Origin: Cohaesibacter gelatinilyticus
GTDB taxonomy: Bacteria > Pseudomonadota > Alphaproteobacteria > Rhizobiales > Cohaesibacteraceae
Reading direction: 5' to 3'
DNA length: 64,000 bases
NCBI RefSeq assembly: GCF_900215605.1
Contig: NZ_OBEL01000010.1
Coordinates: forward strand, 27,540-91,539
The translations under genes and the position numbers were made by a program. The notes below the pieces were generated by a model. That model saw only the letters and a program-made list of their open reading frames with translations. It was not told the origin of the DNA and searched no databases. Positions within the stretch are counted from its first letter, which is position 1. Each line of letters starts with the position of its first letter. Below are positions 50,649-58,950 of the stretch, piece after piece.

Positions 50649-52562
50649 TTACCCCATCCACGCTTCGATAACGTCGATAAAGGTATCTGCAAATTTGCGT
50701 TGCTTGGAAGAGCCGACACCATGGACCAATAGGAAATCTGGCCTAGTCGTTGGTTTTTGAATGGCCATGTCATGCAAGGTCTTGTCCGAGAAGATGACAT
50801 AGGCCGGAACTTTATGCTCGCGCGCCAGCTCGGTCCGGCATTGGCGCAAGGCCTCGAACAGATCCTGATCTGCATTGTCGAGCTGAGGCAGGTTGCTCTT
50901 GGCCCGGCGTGGGCGTGACAGTTCTGCTGGCCCCATCACATCTGGGCGATAGGCAAAGCGGATCTCACCCATTTTGAGCGAGATGGATTTATCGGTCAGC
51001 TTCAAGGCGCCATGATTGGCGATATCGAGCTTGAAAAAACCGGTCGCAACCATCTGCCTGACAATGGCTCGCCAATCTTCCTTGGAAGTCTCTTTGCCAG
51101 CACCGTGGCAAGAGAGTTTCTCATGGCCAAAGCGTTTGATTTTCTCATGGGTCAGGCCACGTAGAATATCGATCATTTGCACGGCACCGAAGCTTTGGCC
51201 TGTACTCTCAACTACCTCAATCAGTTTATGTGCCTGAACAGTGCCATCTGTCAGGCGTGGTGGATCAAGGCAGACATCGCAGTTGCCGCAGGCCTTGATG
51301 TCTTCGCCAAAATAGGAGAGCAGGGCCTGACGGCGACATTGTGGTGCTTCGCAATAGGCGAGCAATGCATCCAGGCGTTTATGCTCTCGCGCCCGATGGT
51401 CATCATCGCCGCCTTCATTATCAATGAAGCTGCGACGCATTTTGATATCATCCAGACCATAGAGCATCATGGCTTCCGATGGTGCACCATCACGACCGGC
51501 GCGGCCGATCTCTTGCGCATAGGCTTCCATGTTCGATGGCAGATTAGTGTGAAAGACATAGCGCACATCGGGCTTGTCGATTCCCATGCCAAAAGCGATG
51601 GTCGCAACCATGACAACACCGGCTTCGCGCATGAAGCGTGATTGGGCAGCTGCACGAACTGTCTTGTCTAGCCCGGCATGATAGGCGAATGCGCGAAGGC
51701 CATTTTCCTGCAAAAAGGCAGTGACCTCTTCGGTCTTGCGGCGAGAAAGGCAATAGACAATGCCTGATTGTTCTTTGCGCGCTTCGACAAAATCCAGAAG
51801 CTGTTTCTTCCAGTCATTGCGCTGAGTAACGGAGAGGCGGATATTAGGCCGGTCAAAACCGGAAACGATAACATCACCCAAACGCTTACCCTCATCATTC
51901 CGGGGAAAGAGTTTGTCGGCGATATCTTCGCGCGTGGTTTCATCCGCAGTGGCGGTCAGTGCGGCAATCGGCGCTTTGGGGAAAAAGTCGTGCAGGCGAC
52001 TCAGGCCTTCATAATCAGGACGGAAGCTTGGGCCCCAGCGAGAGATACAATGCGCCTCATCAATCGCAATCAGATTGACCGACAGTTTGGCGAGTGCTGC
52101 CAGCATGCGTTCTGTCATCAAGCGCTCGGGGGCGATATAGAGCATGCGTAGCTCGCCAGCTGCCACTTTGCGCCAAATGGCAACATTCTCCTCGCGCGTG
52201 CGGGTGCTGTTGATGCTGTCAGCTGGAATGCCTGCCAACTTCAGCGCCATGACCTGATCTTCCATCAGGGCAACAAGAGGCGAGACAACCAGCGTCAATC
52301 CGCCAAAGATCATGGCCGGAATCTGGAAGCAGATAGATTTTCCCATGCCCGTTGGCATGACCGCCAGAGTGCACTTCTTCTCAAGTAATGAGTCGATGAC
52401 TTCAGCCTGTTTGCCGCGAAAGGCATCATAGCCATAAACGGTTTTGAGAACCTGTAATGCTTGCTCAGAGACCGGAGCATCGCGATCAATTTCCAGATCA
52501 TCCAACGGACAACTGATCTGGCTTTCTGGATCACTGGCAGGAGAAGGAGCAGGCAGGGCCAT
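50649..52562 (-). CDS. recQ: ATP-dependent DNA helicase RecQ
   Basis: 3'-5' DNA helicase of 637 residues for recombination and fork repair. Helicase motifs: MPTGMGKSICFQIPA (I), TATADETTREDI (III), LIAIDEAHCISRWGPSFRPDY (II, DEAH, with the RecQ aromatic loop), YCLSRRKTEEV, YHAGLDKTVRAAAQ, ATIAFGMGIDKPDVRYVFH and QEIGRAGRDGAPSEAMMLYG (VI). Zn ligands follow in CEAPQCRRQALLSYFGE and CGNCDVCLDPP, then a winged-helix RQC part and a C-terminal HRDC domain (LFEALRQCRTELAREHKVPAYVIFSDKTLHDMA). Single gene; about 160 bases separate it from msrA. Confidence 0.97.
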   Translation of the reverse strand: MALPAPSPASDPESQISCPLDDLEIDRDAPVSEQALQVLKTVYGYDAFRGKQAEVIDSLLEKKCTLAVMPTGMGKSICFQIPAMIFGGLTLVVSPLVALMEDQVMALKLAGIPADSINSTRTREENVAIWRKVAAGELRMLYIAPERLMTERMLAALAKLSVNLIAIDEAHCISRWGPSFRPDYEGLSRLHDFFPKAPIAALTATADETTREDIADKLFPRNDEGKRLGDVIVSGFDRPNIRLSVTQRNDWKKQLLDFVEARKEQSGIVYCLSRRKTEEVTAFLQENGLRAFAYHAGLDKTVRAAAQSRFMREAGVVMVATIAFGMGIDKPDVRYVFHTNLPSNMEAYAQEIGRAGRDGAPSEAMMLYGLDDIKMRRSFIDNEGGDDDHRAREHKRLDALLAYCEAPQCRRQALLSYFGEDIKACGNCDVCLDPPRLTDGTVQAHKLIEVVESTGQSFGAVQMIDILRGLTHEKIKRFGHEKLSCHGAGKETSKEDWRAIVRQMVATGFFKLDIANHGALKLTDKSISLKMGEIRFAYRPDVMGPAELSRPRRAKSNLPQLDNADQDLFEALRQCRTELAREHKVPAYVIFSDKTLHDMAIQKPTTRPDFLLVHGVGSSKQRKFADTFIDVIEAWMG

Positions 52563-52679
52563 AGGCGGCAGGGGTCCGAATATTATGGTTAATATTTTGC
52601 GAACCTATCTGATTTGCCTAAAGCTTGGAAAGCTCTGATTGTGATTGTTTATAAATTAACCCATCTATGAAGCCACGGC

Positions 52680-53282
52680 CTAATTGGGCCTTTGCTTTTT
52701 ATCCAGCCAGCAAAGGGCTCTCGTCAAACCAATCAGTGAGTAACTTTGTTGACTGGGCTGGCCTTGCAGATCTTGCCATTCAAGATGAAGTCGGCTTCCA
52801 GCGATCAAGGCCGGGATCAGTTCCAAATTTGCACGAGATGTTCCAACCACATATTCATTGGCGACATTGTCCTCCAGATACCACCCCATGTCGTCGCCAG
52901 CCTCCAGCTTGGCCAGTTTCTTGCCATCAACAGCAAGCGCGAGTGGAGAATTTGGAGCTAGCATATGTTCGGCCATCACAAACTTCAGCTCATAATCCAT
53001 ACCGAAATGTGCTCGACCAATCCTCACATGATAGGCAATAGGGTTATCGGAACTGGCAACATAGATATTGGCCGAGCAATAGCCATCCTGTCGGCAAGCC
53101 CCCAGCCAATCACGAAAATAAGCACGATCTTCACTAAACTTGGTGGTGATCAGATCAGCTTTGGAGGCTTTGCAGTTTAATCCATGCGAGTTGGCCTGGG
53201 CTGCGTCAATCAAGGGAAAAGGGAGAATTGTCGCCAAAGCGAACAAAACGAACTTCTTGATAATCAGTTTTGAGAAATACAT
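52680..53282 (-). CDS. DUF1176-like exported protein, short form
   Basis: Probably periplasmic protein of 200 residues. Signal segment MYFSKLIIKKFVLFALATILPFPLIDAAQA, mature part starting NSHGLNCKASKADLI. It has FRDWLGACRQDGYCSANIYVASSDN and ends SYSLIGLTRALCWLDKKQRPN, the helix that closes the N-terminal domain in DUF1176 proteins. It looks like that N-terminal domain alone, and it resembles the protein at 46972-48105 in these places. Function unknown. ATG 53282 has GGAGG seven bases upstream; earlier ATG 53312 would enclose that site. Confidence 0.72.
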   Translation of the reverse strand: MYFSKLIIKKFVLFALATILPFPLIDAAQANSHGLNCKASKADLITTKFSEDRAYFRDWLGACRQDGYCSANIYVASSDNPIAYHVRIGRAHFGMDYELKFVMAEHMLAPNSPLALAVDGKKLAKLEAGDDMGWYLEDNVANEYVVGTSRANLELIPALIAGSRLHLEWQDLQGQPSQQSYSLIGLTRALCWLDKKQRPN

Positions 53283-53582
53283 ATCGTGGCCTCCAGGACC
53301 CAGACACTGCAAGGAAAGAGTGGCATAATCAAGTCACAGGGATAGCCTATTGATTGAATAGGACGGATTGCTACGTCCCGGGTATAGAAAATGCGTGGCA
53401 CGGACGCGATATTTTGATTACAACTCTGACAATAGATTCTGAACGATTTGACTTTCCTGCACTGAAACCAGCGCGAGGGATGAAAACAAGGGCATTTCGT
53501 TGAGAATGTTTCATGTGCTGAAGAAGAGGTGCAAACAAAAATGCAACTCCGTGCGAACAACGTTCAGGAAGTGGGAACAAGG
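53283..53582. other. Intergenic region
   Basis: 300 bases between the divergent short DUF1176-like gene and the solute-binding-protein gene. Promoters of both should be here. I see no strong hairpin or recognised operator. Confidence 0.5.
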
Positions 53583-54539
53583 ATGTCATCTTTGTTTGCA
53601 GTTGGCACTTGCATGAAAAAATATGCAATTGGATTTGCAATCGGATTTCTGCTCTACATGCCTTTGGCTCATGCGCAACAGGCTGAGCCAGCATTGGAAA
53701 CTGAAACACCGCAAGTTACAAGTGGACCGGTTGCAAGCGTTGAAAGCGAAACTGCTTCGGACACCTGGAGCCAGGCACCATTTGCCAATTTCATAGATAC
53801 CCGTACTCGTCAGACAGCACCAGATCCGAAATTGATTGAAAAAGGCTTGCGCATTTTGACCAGCGATGGTTTTGCGCCATTCAACAATGTTGATAAGGAT
53901 GGGCGTCCAAGAGGATATCATGTGGATCTGACCAAATTGATCTGTGAAGACCTGAATATGGCCTGCACAATCAAGGTGGTGGATTTTGCAACCATTCCGG
54001 AATTGTTGACACAAGGTAAGGCCGATATTGCGGTGGCTGGCTTGACCAATCATCCAAGCATTCGTGAACAAGTTGGCTTCTCATTGCCCTATTTGCAGCG
54101 ACCAGCTCGTTTTGTTGCGCGTCAAGGCGTTAGTCTTCGGATCAGTCCGACAGGTTTGGCTGGAAAACCGGTCGCTGTTGTGGGGCGCTCGGCCCATGAA
54201 GCTTATCTCAAAGCCTATTTTGCAGACGTGAAACCTATTGCTGTTGCGGATTTGGCCGATGCTCAAAAACTGCTCATGGAAGATAAAGTTGTGGCGATTT
54301 TTGCAGATGCCATGCATCTCGCACAGCTGATTACGCAGTCAAAGGGCGGGATTGGTTTTCGGGCGGAACCATATCTGGATCAACATTTTTTTGGTCAAGG
54401 TATGGCAATAGCATATCAGCGGCGTCAACGAGGGCTACGCGGTCTGCTGGACTATGCATTGGTGCGCTTGGCCAAGAAAGGCAATCTGGCCGAACTCTAC
54501 GCCCGCTATTTCCCGCTTGATATCTATGCTCGCTACTAA
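53583..54539 (+). CDS. Family 3 solute-binding protein without transporter genes
   Basis: Exported protein of about 318 residues. Signal peptide around MKKYAIGFAIGFLLYMPLAHAQQ, a low-complexity linker of Glu, Thr and Ser, then an SBP_bac_3 domain from about residue 90: LRILTSDGFAPFNNVDKDGRPRGYHVDLTKLICEDLNMACTIKVVDFATIPELLTQGKADIAVAGLTNHPSIREQVGFSLPYLQRPARF. The pattern matches amino-acid binding proteins. No permease or ATPase is adjacent, so it may serve a distant transporter or a sensor. ATG 53583 has GTGGGAACAAGG upstream; ATG 53613 would start exactly at the signal peptide. Confidence 0.85.
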   Translation: MSSLFAVGTCMKKYAIGFAIGFLLYMPLAHAQQAEPALETETPQVTSGPVASVESETASDTWSQAPFANFIDTRTRQTAPDPKLIEKGLRILTSDGFAPFNNVDKDGRPRGYHVDLTKLICEDLNMACTIKVVDFATIPELLTQGKADIAVAGLTNHPSIREQVGFSLPYLQRPARFVARQGVSLRISPTGLAGKPVAVVGRSAHEAYLKAYFADVKPIAVADLADAQKLLMEDKVVAIFADAMHLAQLITQSKGGIGFRAEPYLDQHFFGQGMAIAYQRRQRGLRGLLDYALVRLAKKGNLAELYARYFPLDIYARY

Positions 54540-54542
54540 CGC

Positions 54543-55355
54543 TTAGCGATTTCGGAATGGCAGCAACATCGCCCAGCTAAACCGGCTTGGCTTGTCGCTT
54601 TGATAGTGAGACAGGCCAATTGTCATCTCCTCATGGCCTTTCTTGGGTTGCGCGATATAGGTTCCGAACCAACGATCCCAAACGGAGAGATTAAAACCAT
54701 AATTGGAATTGGTTTCTTGAGGGATCACGGAATGATGCACGCGATGCATATCCGGTGTCACGATCAGGAGACGAAGCACCGCATCCAGTTTTGCCGAGAA
54801 ACGCACATTGGCGTGGTTGAACAACGCAGCCCCGTTCAATATTGCTTCGAACAAAAAGACTGCCATCGCCGGAGTTCCAAGAACCAATATCCACGCCATT
54901 TTGTAAAAGAGCGAGAGCAGAATTTCGATGGGATGAAAGCGTAGTGCTGTCGAGACATCTATATCGCGATCCGCATGATGGACTTGATGCAATCGCCATA
55001 AAATCGGGATTTTATGGCTAAGCAGGTGCTGCAACCAGATGGCAAAATCCAGTATGATAAAGCCGACAAGGACCGCCAACCAATCGGGCAGGGCAAGCCA
55101 GTTTAGAAGCCCCCAATTGTTCGATGTCGCATAGAAGGCAACCGCCACCGGCAAAATCGGCATCACAAGGCGTATGATCACTGCATCTGCGACAATGATG
55201 CCCCAATTGGTCAACCATCGACGCGCGATTGGTTGGGTGCGTTTTTTCTTGGGCATGAGCCATTCTGCCAGCGCCATGACGACAAAGACACCGGCGAATG
55301 CACCTAAGCGCAAACTATTCTCGTCCAGTCCAAAAAGCATCAGTGTATCTTGCAT
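54543..55355 (-). CDS. Sterol desaturase/fatty acid hydroxylase family protein
   Basis: Inner-membrane di-iron enzyme of 270 residues. Hydrophobic spans at about 8-28, 50-75 and 90-115. The eight-histidine pattern is present: HLLSHKIPILWRLHQVHHADRDIDVSTALRFHPIEI, FNHANVRFSAKLD and HRVHHSVIPQETNSNYGFNLSVWDRWFGTY. Family members hydroxylate or desaturate sterols, fatty acids or carotenoids; the bacterial substrate is unknown, perhaps a membrane lipid tail. Convergent with the binding-protein gene, with three bases between. Confidence 0.92.
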   Translation of the reverse strand: MQDTLMLFGLDENSLRLGAFAGVFVVMALAEWLMPKKKRTQPIARRWLTNWGIIVADAVIIRLVMPILPVAVAFYATSNNWGLLNWLALPDWLAVLVGFIILDFAIWLQHLLSHKIPILWRLHQVHHADRDIDVSTALRFHPIEILLSLFYKMAWILVLGTPAMAVFLFEAILNGAALFNHANVRFSAKLDAVLRLLIVTPDMHRVHHSVIPQETNSNYGFNLSVWDRWFGTYIAQPKKGHEEMTIGLSHYQSDKPSRFSWAMLLPFRNR

Positions 55356-55503
55356 GGCTTTGCTTTCGCTTCGGTTTGGTATATGGCTTGCGTCCAGATC
55401 ATTTGAGATCGAGCGATTGCTCTATATTTACTTATTTGCAACTAACAGCAATTGGGCCAGAATGGCAAATCGCATCGACTGACAAAATCATCACTTTATA
55501 GTG

Positions 55504-55527
55504 ACACAGACACAGACACAGACACAG
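55504..55527. repeat. Hexamer tandem repeat (ACACAG)4
   Basis: Four exact copies of a six-base unit in the intergenic region, 68 bases before the Tex30-like gene. Unit number may vary by slippage. Confidence 0.9.
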
Positions 55528-55594
55528 GAACCAGTGGGCGCACTATTGCCTTTGTTGAAGTGCCCTATATGTTTCCAACTTTTGGAAGAATAAC

Positions 55595-56344
55595 ATGTCC
55601 GCAACTCCGACGCTGACGGCTGACAGTCCGTTTGATTTTCTCATCACCCAGCCGGAAGGTGAAGCCAAAGCCGTTTTTCTGTTTGCACATGGTTCTGGCG
55701 GACCAATGGATTCCCCTTTCATGGAGCGGATGGCCAACATGCTTTCCGAGCGTGGTCTGGTGGTTGTGCGCTTTGAATTCTCTTACATGGCCCGTCGCCG
55801 CGTTGATGGCAAACGCCGTCCGTCAGGCCGTGCAGAACGCTGGGTTCATCATTTCAAGCGCGCAGTTGAAGAGCTGCTCGAGGGCGAAAGCTGGAACAAG
55901 AGCTGGGATGCATTGCCGTTTGTTATTGGTGGCAAAAGTATGGGCGGACGTCTGGCGGCCATGCTTGCTGGTGATGAGGAGCTGGATCTGGCAGTCAAGG
56001 CTGTTGCCGTTCTGGGATACCCTTTCCATCCTCAAGGAAAATCGGAAGCCGAACACTGGCGCTTGGAGCCATTGGAAAAGAGTTTGTTGCCAATCCTGAT
56101 CTGCCAGGGCGAACGTGACGACTTTGGCTGGTGGGACGAAGTGGATGTACTCGATTTGCCGCAGCAAGTCACGTTGGAGTGGATCACAGATGGCAGCCAT
56201 GATCTGGGACCAACAGGAAAATCGGAAGCGACCATGAAAAGCAACATGCTGCATGCGGCCGATCTTGTTGCCGAGTTTGCCGCCAACCCTCCGGTATTGA
56301 CCTTTGAGTTTGCCAAAGATGGCGAAGAAGGTGCATCTGAGTAA
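55595..56344 (+). CDS. Alpha/beta hydrolase, Tex30/KANL3-like
   Basis: Cytoplasmic hydrolase-fold protein of 249 residues. Signatures: VFLFAHGSGGPMDSPFMERMANMLSERGLVVVRFEFSYMARRR (oxyanion-side HGSGG), nucleophile Ser in VIGGKSMGGRLAAML, Asp or Glu in CQGERDDFGWWDE, and the late His in WITDGSHDLGP. This is the bacterial Tex30/KANL3 group, whose substrate is not known. ATG 55595; no strong ribosome site visible. It is convergent with tdk, 34 bases apart. Confidence 0.9.
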   Translation: MSATPTLTADSPFDFLITQPEGEAKAVFLFAHGSGGPMDSPFMERMANMLSERGLVVVRFEFSYMARRRVDGKRRPSGRAERWVHHFKRAVEELLEGESWNKSWDALPFVIGGKSMGGRLAAMLAGDEELDLAVKAVAVLGYPFHPQGKSEAEHWRLEPLEKSLLPILICQGERDDFGWWDEVDVLDLPQQVTLEWITDGSHDLGPTGKSEATMKSNMLHAADLVAEFAANPPVLTFEFAKDGEEGASE

Positions 56345-56378
56345 AACTCTGCCAAACACCAAATAAGAGCTGGAGAAC

Positions 56379-57041
56379 TTAGTTCTTCTCCAGCTCCAGA
56401 TCGCCTTGTGGGTCGAGTAAATCTTCCAGATGCAAGTTTCCTTGAGGGTTGGAGCGATCCTTTCCGCCCAGATCTTTGGCAGACCAATGCTTGCGACAAA
56501 GCGAGATATAGCTCTCTTCACCACCAATCACCACCTGCTCGCCTTCTTCGATTACCTTGCCATCGCCGTCAATGCGCACCACCATGGATGCTTTGCGACC
56601 GCACCAGCAAATGGTCCGCGCTTCACGTAACTCATCTGCAATAGCAAGCAGGCGCTGCGAGCCTGGGAAAAGTTCCCCCTGAAAATCAGTGCGTAGACCA
56701 TAACACATGATCGGAACGTGCAACTCATCGGCAACGCGACCCAATTGCCAGACCTGTTCTTCTGACAGGAACTGCGCTTCATCAAAGAAGATACAATCGG
56801 GTCGTTCTTGTGCAGTTTGTTCCGAGATATGCGCAAAGAGATCGGTATCGGTTTGGAAAATGAATGCTTCGGCTTTCAAGCCGATGCGAGAACTGATCTC
56901 TCCCACTCGGGTGCGATTGTCCAGCGCGGCAGTATAAAGCAAGGTTTTCATGCCGCGTTCAGCATAATTATAGGAAGCTTGAAGCAGGAGCGTGGACTTG
57001 CCAGCATTCATTGCAGAATAGGTAAAATAAAGCTTGGCCAT
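56379..57041 (-). CDS. tdk: Thymidine kinase
   Basis: Salvage enzyme phosphorylating thymidine, 220 residues, type II family. Walker A YSAMNAGKSTLLLQ, Asp of Walker B in DCIFFDEAQFLSEEQV, lasso loop with VPIMCYGLRTDFQGELFPGSQRLLAIAD, and Zn ligands CWCGRKA and SLCRKHW. An acidic C-terminal tail (LHLEDLLDPQGDLELEKN) is extra. ATG 57041 (MAKLYFTYSAMNAG) is the family start with GGAACC upstream. The 340 bases after its start contain no clear gene. Confidence 0.96.
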   Translation of the reverse strand: MAKLYFTYSAMNAGKSTLLLQASYNYAERGMKTLLYTAALDNRTRVGEISSRIGLKAEAFIFQTDTDLFAHISEQTAQERPDCIFFDEAQFLSEEQVWQLGRVADELHVPIMCYGLRTDFQGELFPGSQRLLAIADELREARTICWCGRKASMVVRIDGDGKVIEEGEQVVIGGEESYISLCRKHWSAKDLGGKDRSNPQGNLHLEDLLDPQGDLELEKN

Positions 57042-57382
57042 GCTGGTTCCATTCATGCTTTGAGATTTGTGAGTTTACGTCCTAAAAGGACACAACAGAT
57101 TCGGCAAGTTTTGGTGCGCATGTCAGATTTCCAAATGTGGACAGCATGGACAAGAAAGATGCGGAGCTGATAACAGCATGGCTTTGTGCTTGAGCCGACA
57201 ATAAAATGACCATTTTTCGCTGATCGATTGTTCCATTTGCCATACATTTGATGAAAATCAGTGAAAAAGCCTGTTTTGCCTTTATTGCAACAAGATGAAA
57301 CAAGAATGTTGGGTAGAGACAGAAGCAATCGCTTCGGATTCACCAAACCCGTTCGGATGGGGTTTTCAGCTCGTTCATCGCC
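57042..57382. other. Intergenic region
   Basis: 341 bases between the divergent tdk and DUF930 genes. No obvious operator, hairpin or gene; the DUF930 start has a poor ribosome site, so its true start may lie elsewhere in this region. Confidence 0.45.
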
Positions 57383-58144
57383 ATGCAAGCTTTCTCAACT
57401 TATTCAACCGGCAGGGCATCTATTGCATGGTACCAGCTTTTCTCTCTGGAAGGGTCTGGCTTTGGCCTCTTGGCGATCTCCTTCTTCCTCCATCTTCTGT
57501 TTTTTCTAGGGATGCTTTGGGTGCCCTTCGGGCCCCTGGCGGAAGCAGAGGATGAAGAAGAGGTTTCAGTCACATTCGTGACAATAGAAAGACCTCCTCC
57601 ATCGCTAACCAAAGAGGCGGCGATTGCCGAGGAGATCAAAAAACTGGATGCGAAGGCAACATCTGAGGTTGAGCTCGTTGCCGATCCAAATGGCATGATC
57701 CGCCCAAAACAAATGCTGTCTGGTAGCACATTGGCACAAGGTAATAATCAAAAAGCACGTTTGGCTCTCAAGGAAATTGCGGCAGATGAGCGACTTGAAC
57801 AACTCTGTGCTCTGGAAGCCATGGAACAAATTCAAGTGCACGATAAATCTATGGCGCCAGATCTTTTGCTTTCCTATCCCTTTGAAGAAGTCGCCATGAA
57901 AGGCAATCAACTCATCGCCCGTGGAGCAACCTTTTTTGCAAAAAAGAAGTGGTATTACCTGCAATATGAGTGCGAACTCTCCACCGATGGCAAGGAAGTG
58001 TCTGCCTTCGCTTTCAAGATAGGAAACCCGGTTCCACGCCGTATGTGGGAAAGCCACAACCTGGTCGAGGAAGTAATTGAGAGCGCCGAAGATATTGAGC
58101 GCTATAACGACAAAACGCGCTCCGAACATGGCGAAGCGCGTTAG
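57383..58144 (+). CDS. DUF930 domain protein
   Basis: Protein of 253 residues with one N-terminal membrane anchor (FGLLAISFFLHLLFFLGMLWVPFGP, about 27-51), an acidic linker and a DUF930 domain in the C-terminal 130 residues: DERLEQLCALEAMEQIQVHDKSMAPDLLLSYPFEEVAMKGNQLIARGATFFAKKKWYYLQYECELS and AFAFKIGNPVPRRMWESHNL. DUF930 proteins are mostly known from Rhizobiales, of unknown function and likely periplasmic. Two Cys (QLC, YEC) may form a disulfide. The start is uncertain. Confidence 0.85.
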   Translation: MQAFSTYSTGRASIAWYQLFSLEGSGFGLLAISFFLHLLFFLGMLWVPFGPLAEAEDEEEVSVTFVTIERPPPSLTKEAAIAEEIKKLDAKATSEVELVADPNGMIRPKQMLSGSTLAQGNNQKARLALKEIAADERLEQLCALEAMEQIQVHDKSMAPDLLLSYPFEEVAMKGNQLIARGATFFAKKKWYYLQYECELSTDGKEVSAFAFKIGNPVPRRMWESHNLVEEVIESAEDIERYNDKTRSEHGEAR

Positions 58145-58196
58145 GAGAGACAGCAATTCTGCTTGCTTGTATCAGCGGCTTGCACCGATGTAGAGA

Positions 58197-58607
58197 TTAC
58201 TTCATCCGGTAGCGGACACGAGCACTGTGTTCGATTGCACCCACATGCAGGCGATCAAGCTCCAGCTCATCACGCAGCATGAGAAGGAACTGCAATTCGT
58301 CCTGCTCTACCTGAAGGTCTGCTGCTGCTACCTCAATTGCCAGCGCATAAGCGGTTTCATACAGTTTCTCTGGCAATGATACCCGCACCACCTGAAGAAC
58401 AGCGTCTACACCACCATTTGCCAAAAGCTCTGAGCAATCACGGGAGACCGGGACAAGGCGAGCCTCTTCGAAGTCCTGGAAGACCGGAAGAGTCTGTACT
58501 TCTTCACCGATTTTCAGTAGCTCGGAATCGGTCATGGTCCGATCCGCAGCCGACATGGACACCATCACATAAATCAGGGCTTCTTCTGGTGAGACCACTT
58601 TGGTCAT
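58197..58607 (-). CDS. TerB-like protein
   Basis: Cytoplasmic helical protein of 136 residues resembling the TerB-like tellurite-resistance domain: EEALIYVMVSMSAADRTMTDSELLKIGEEVQTLPVF carries the paired acidic residues of the first metal site, and ALAIEVAAADLQVEQDELQFLLMLRDELELD those of the second. No other ter genes are nearby, so tellurite resistance should not be assumed. ATG 58607 has GAGGAC upstream; residues further upstream in frame look non-coding. Confidence 0.85.
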   Translation of the reverse strand: MTKVVSPEEALIYVMVSMSAADRTMTDSELLKIGEEVQTLPVFQDFEEARLVPVSRDCSELLANGGVDAVLQVVRVSLPEKLYETAYALAIEVAAADLQVEQDELQFLLMLRDELELDRLHVGAIEHSARVRYRMK

Positions 58608-58950
58608 AGCTTTGTCCTCTAGTGCTGTGCCACAGGAGCCGAGGACGATAAGGATGGGTCCGTAGGCGAAAGATATGGCAAATGATTTGTCTCCAAATCT
58701 AGGCTTGCAATCGGGTGGGATCAAGGGTGTGAAGGAGTAATGATTTGAGCAATTGGGGAGAAGCATGGGGGAAAGGCGCTCTTTCTTCATCTTGAGCAAA
58801 AAAATAATGAAAAAGACGCTTCCCCTTGTGCGCTGCAATGAGATAGAAAGGCGACAGTCCTTGAGCCTTGCGAACAAGCATTGAAGCCAGCAGGGCCGGA
58901 CAAATCTCTCAATTCATGTCCAACTCGGTATCCAAAGGAACAGCCAGACA
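58608..58950. other. Intergenic region
   Basis: 343 bases between divergent terB-like and lysK genes. No convincing short gene, T-box or other riboswitch is visible. Confidence 0.5.

Noticed and set aside
55504..55527. CRISPR-like repeat
   Set aside because: Units of six bases without spacers are a simple tandem repeat; no cas gene or direct-repeat array is seen anywhere in the window.
58197..58607. Tellurite resistance locus
   Set aside because: Only an isolated TerB-like domain is present; no terC, terD or terZ neighbours.
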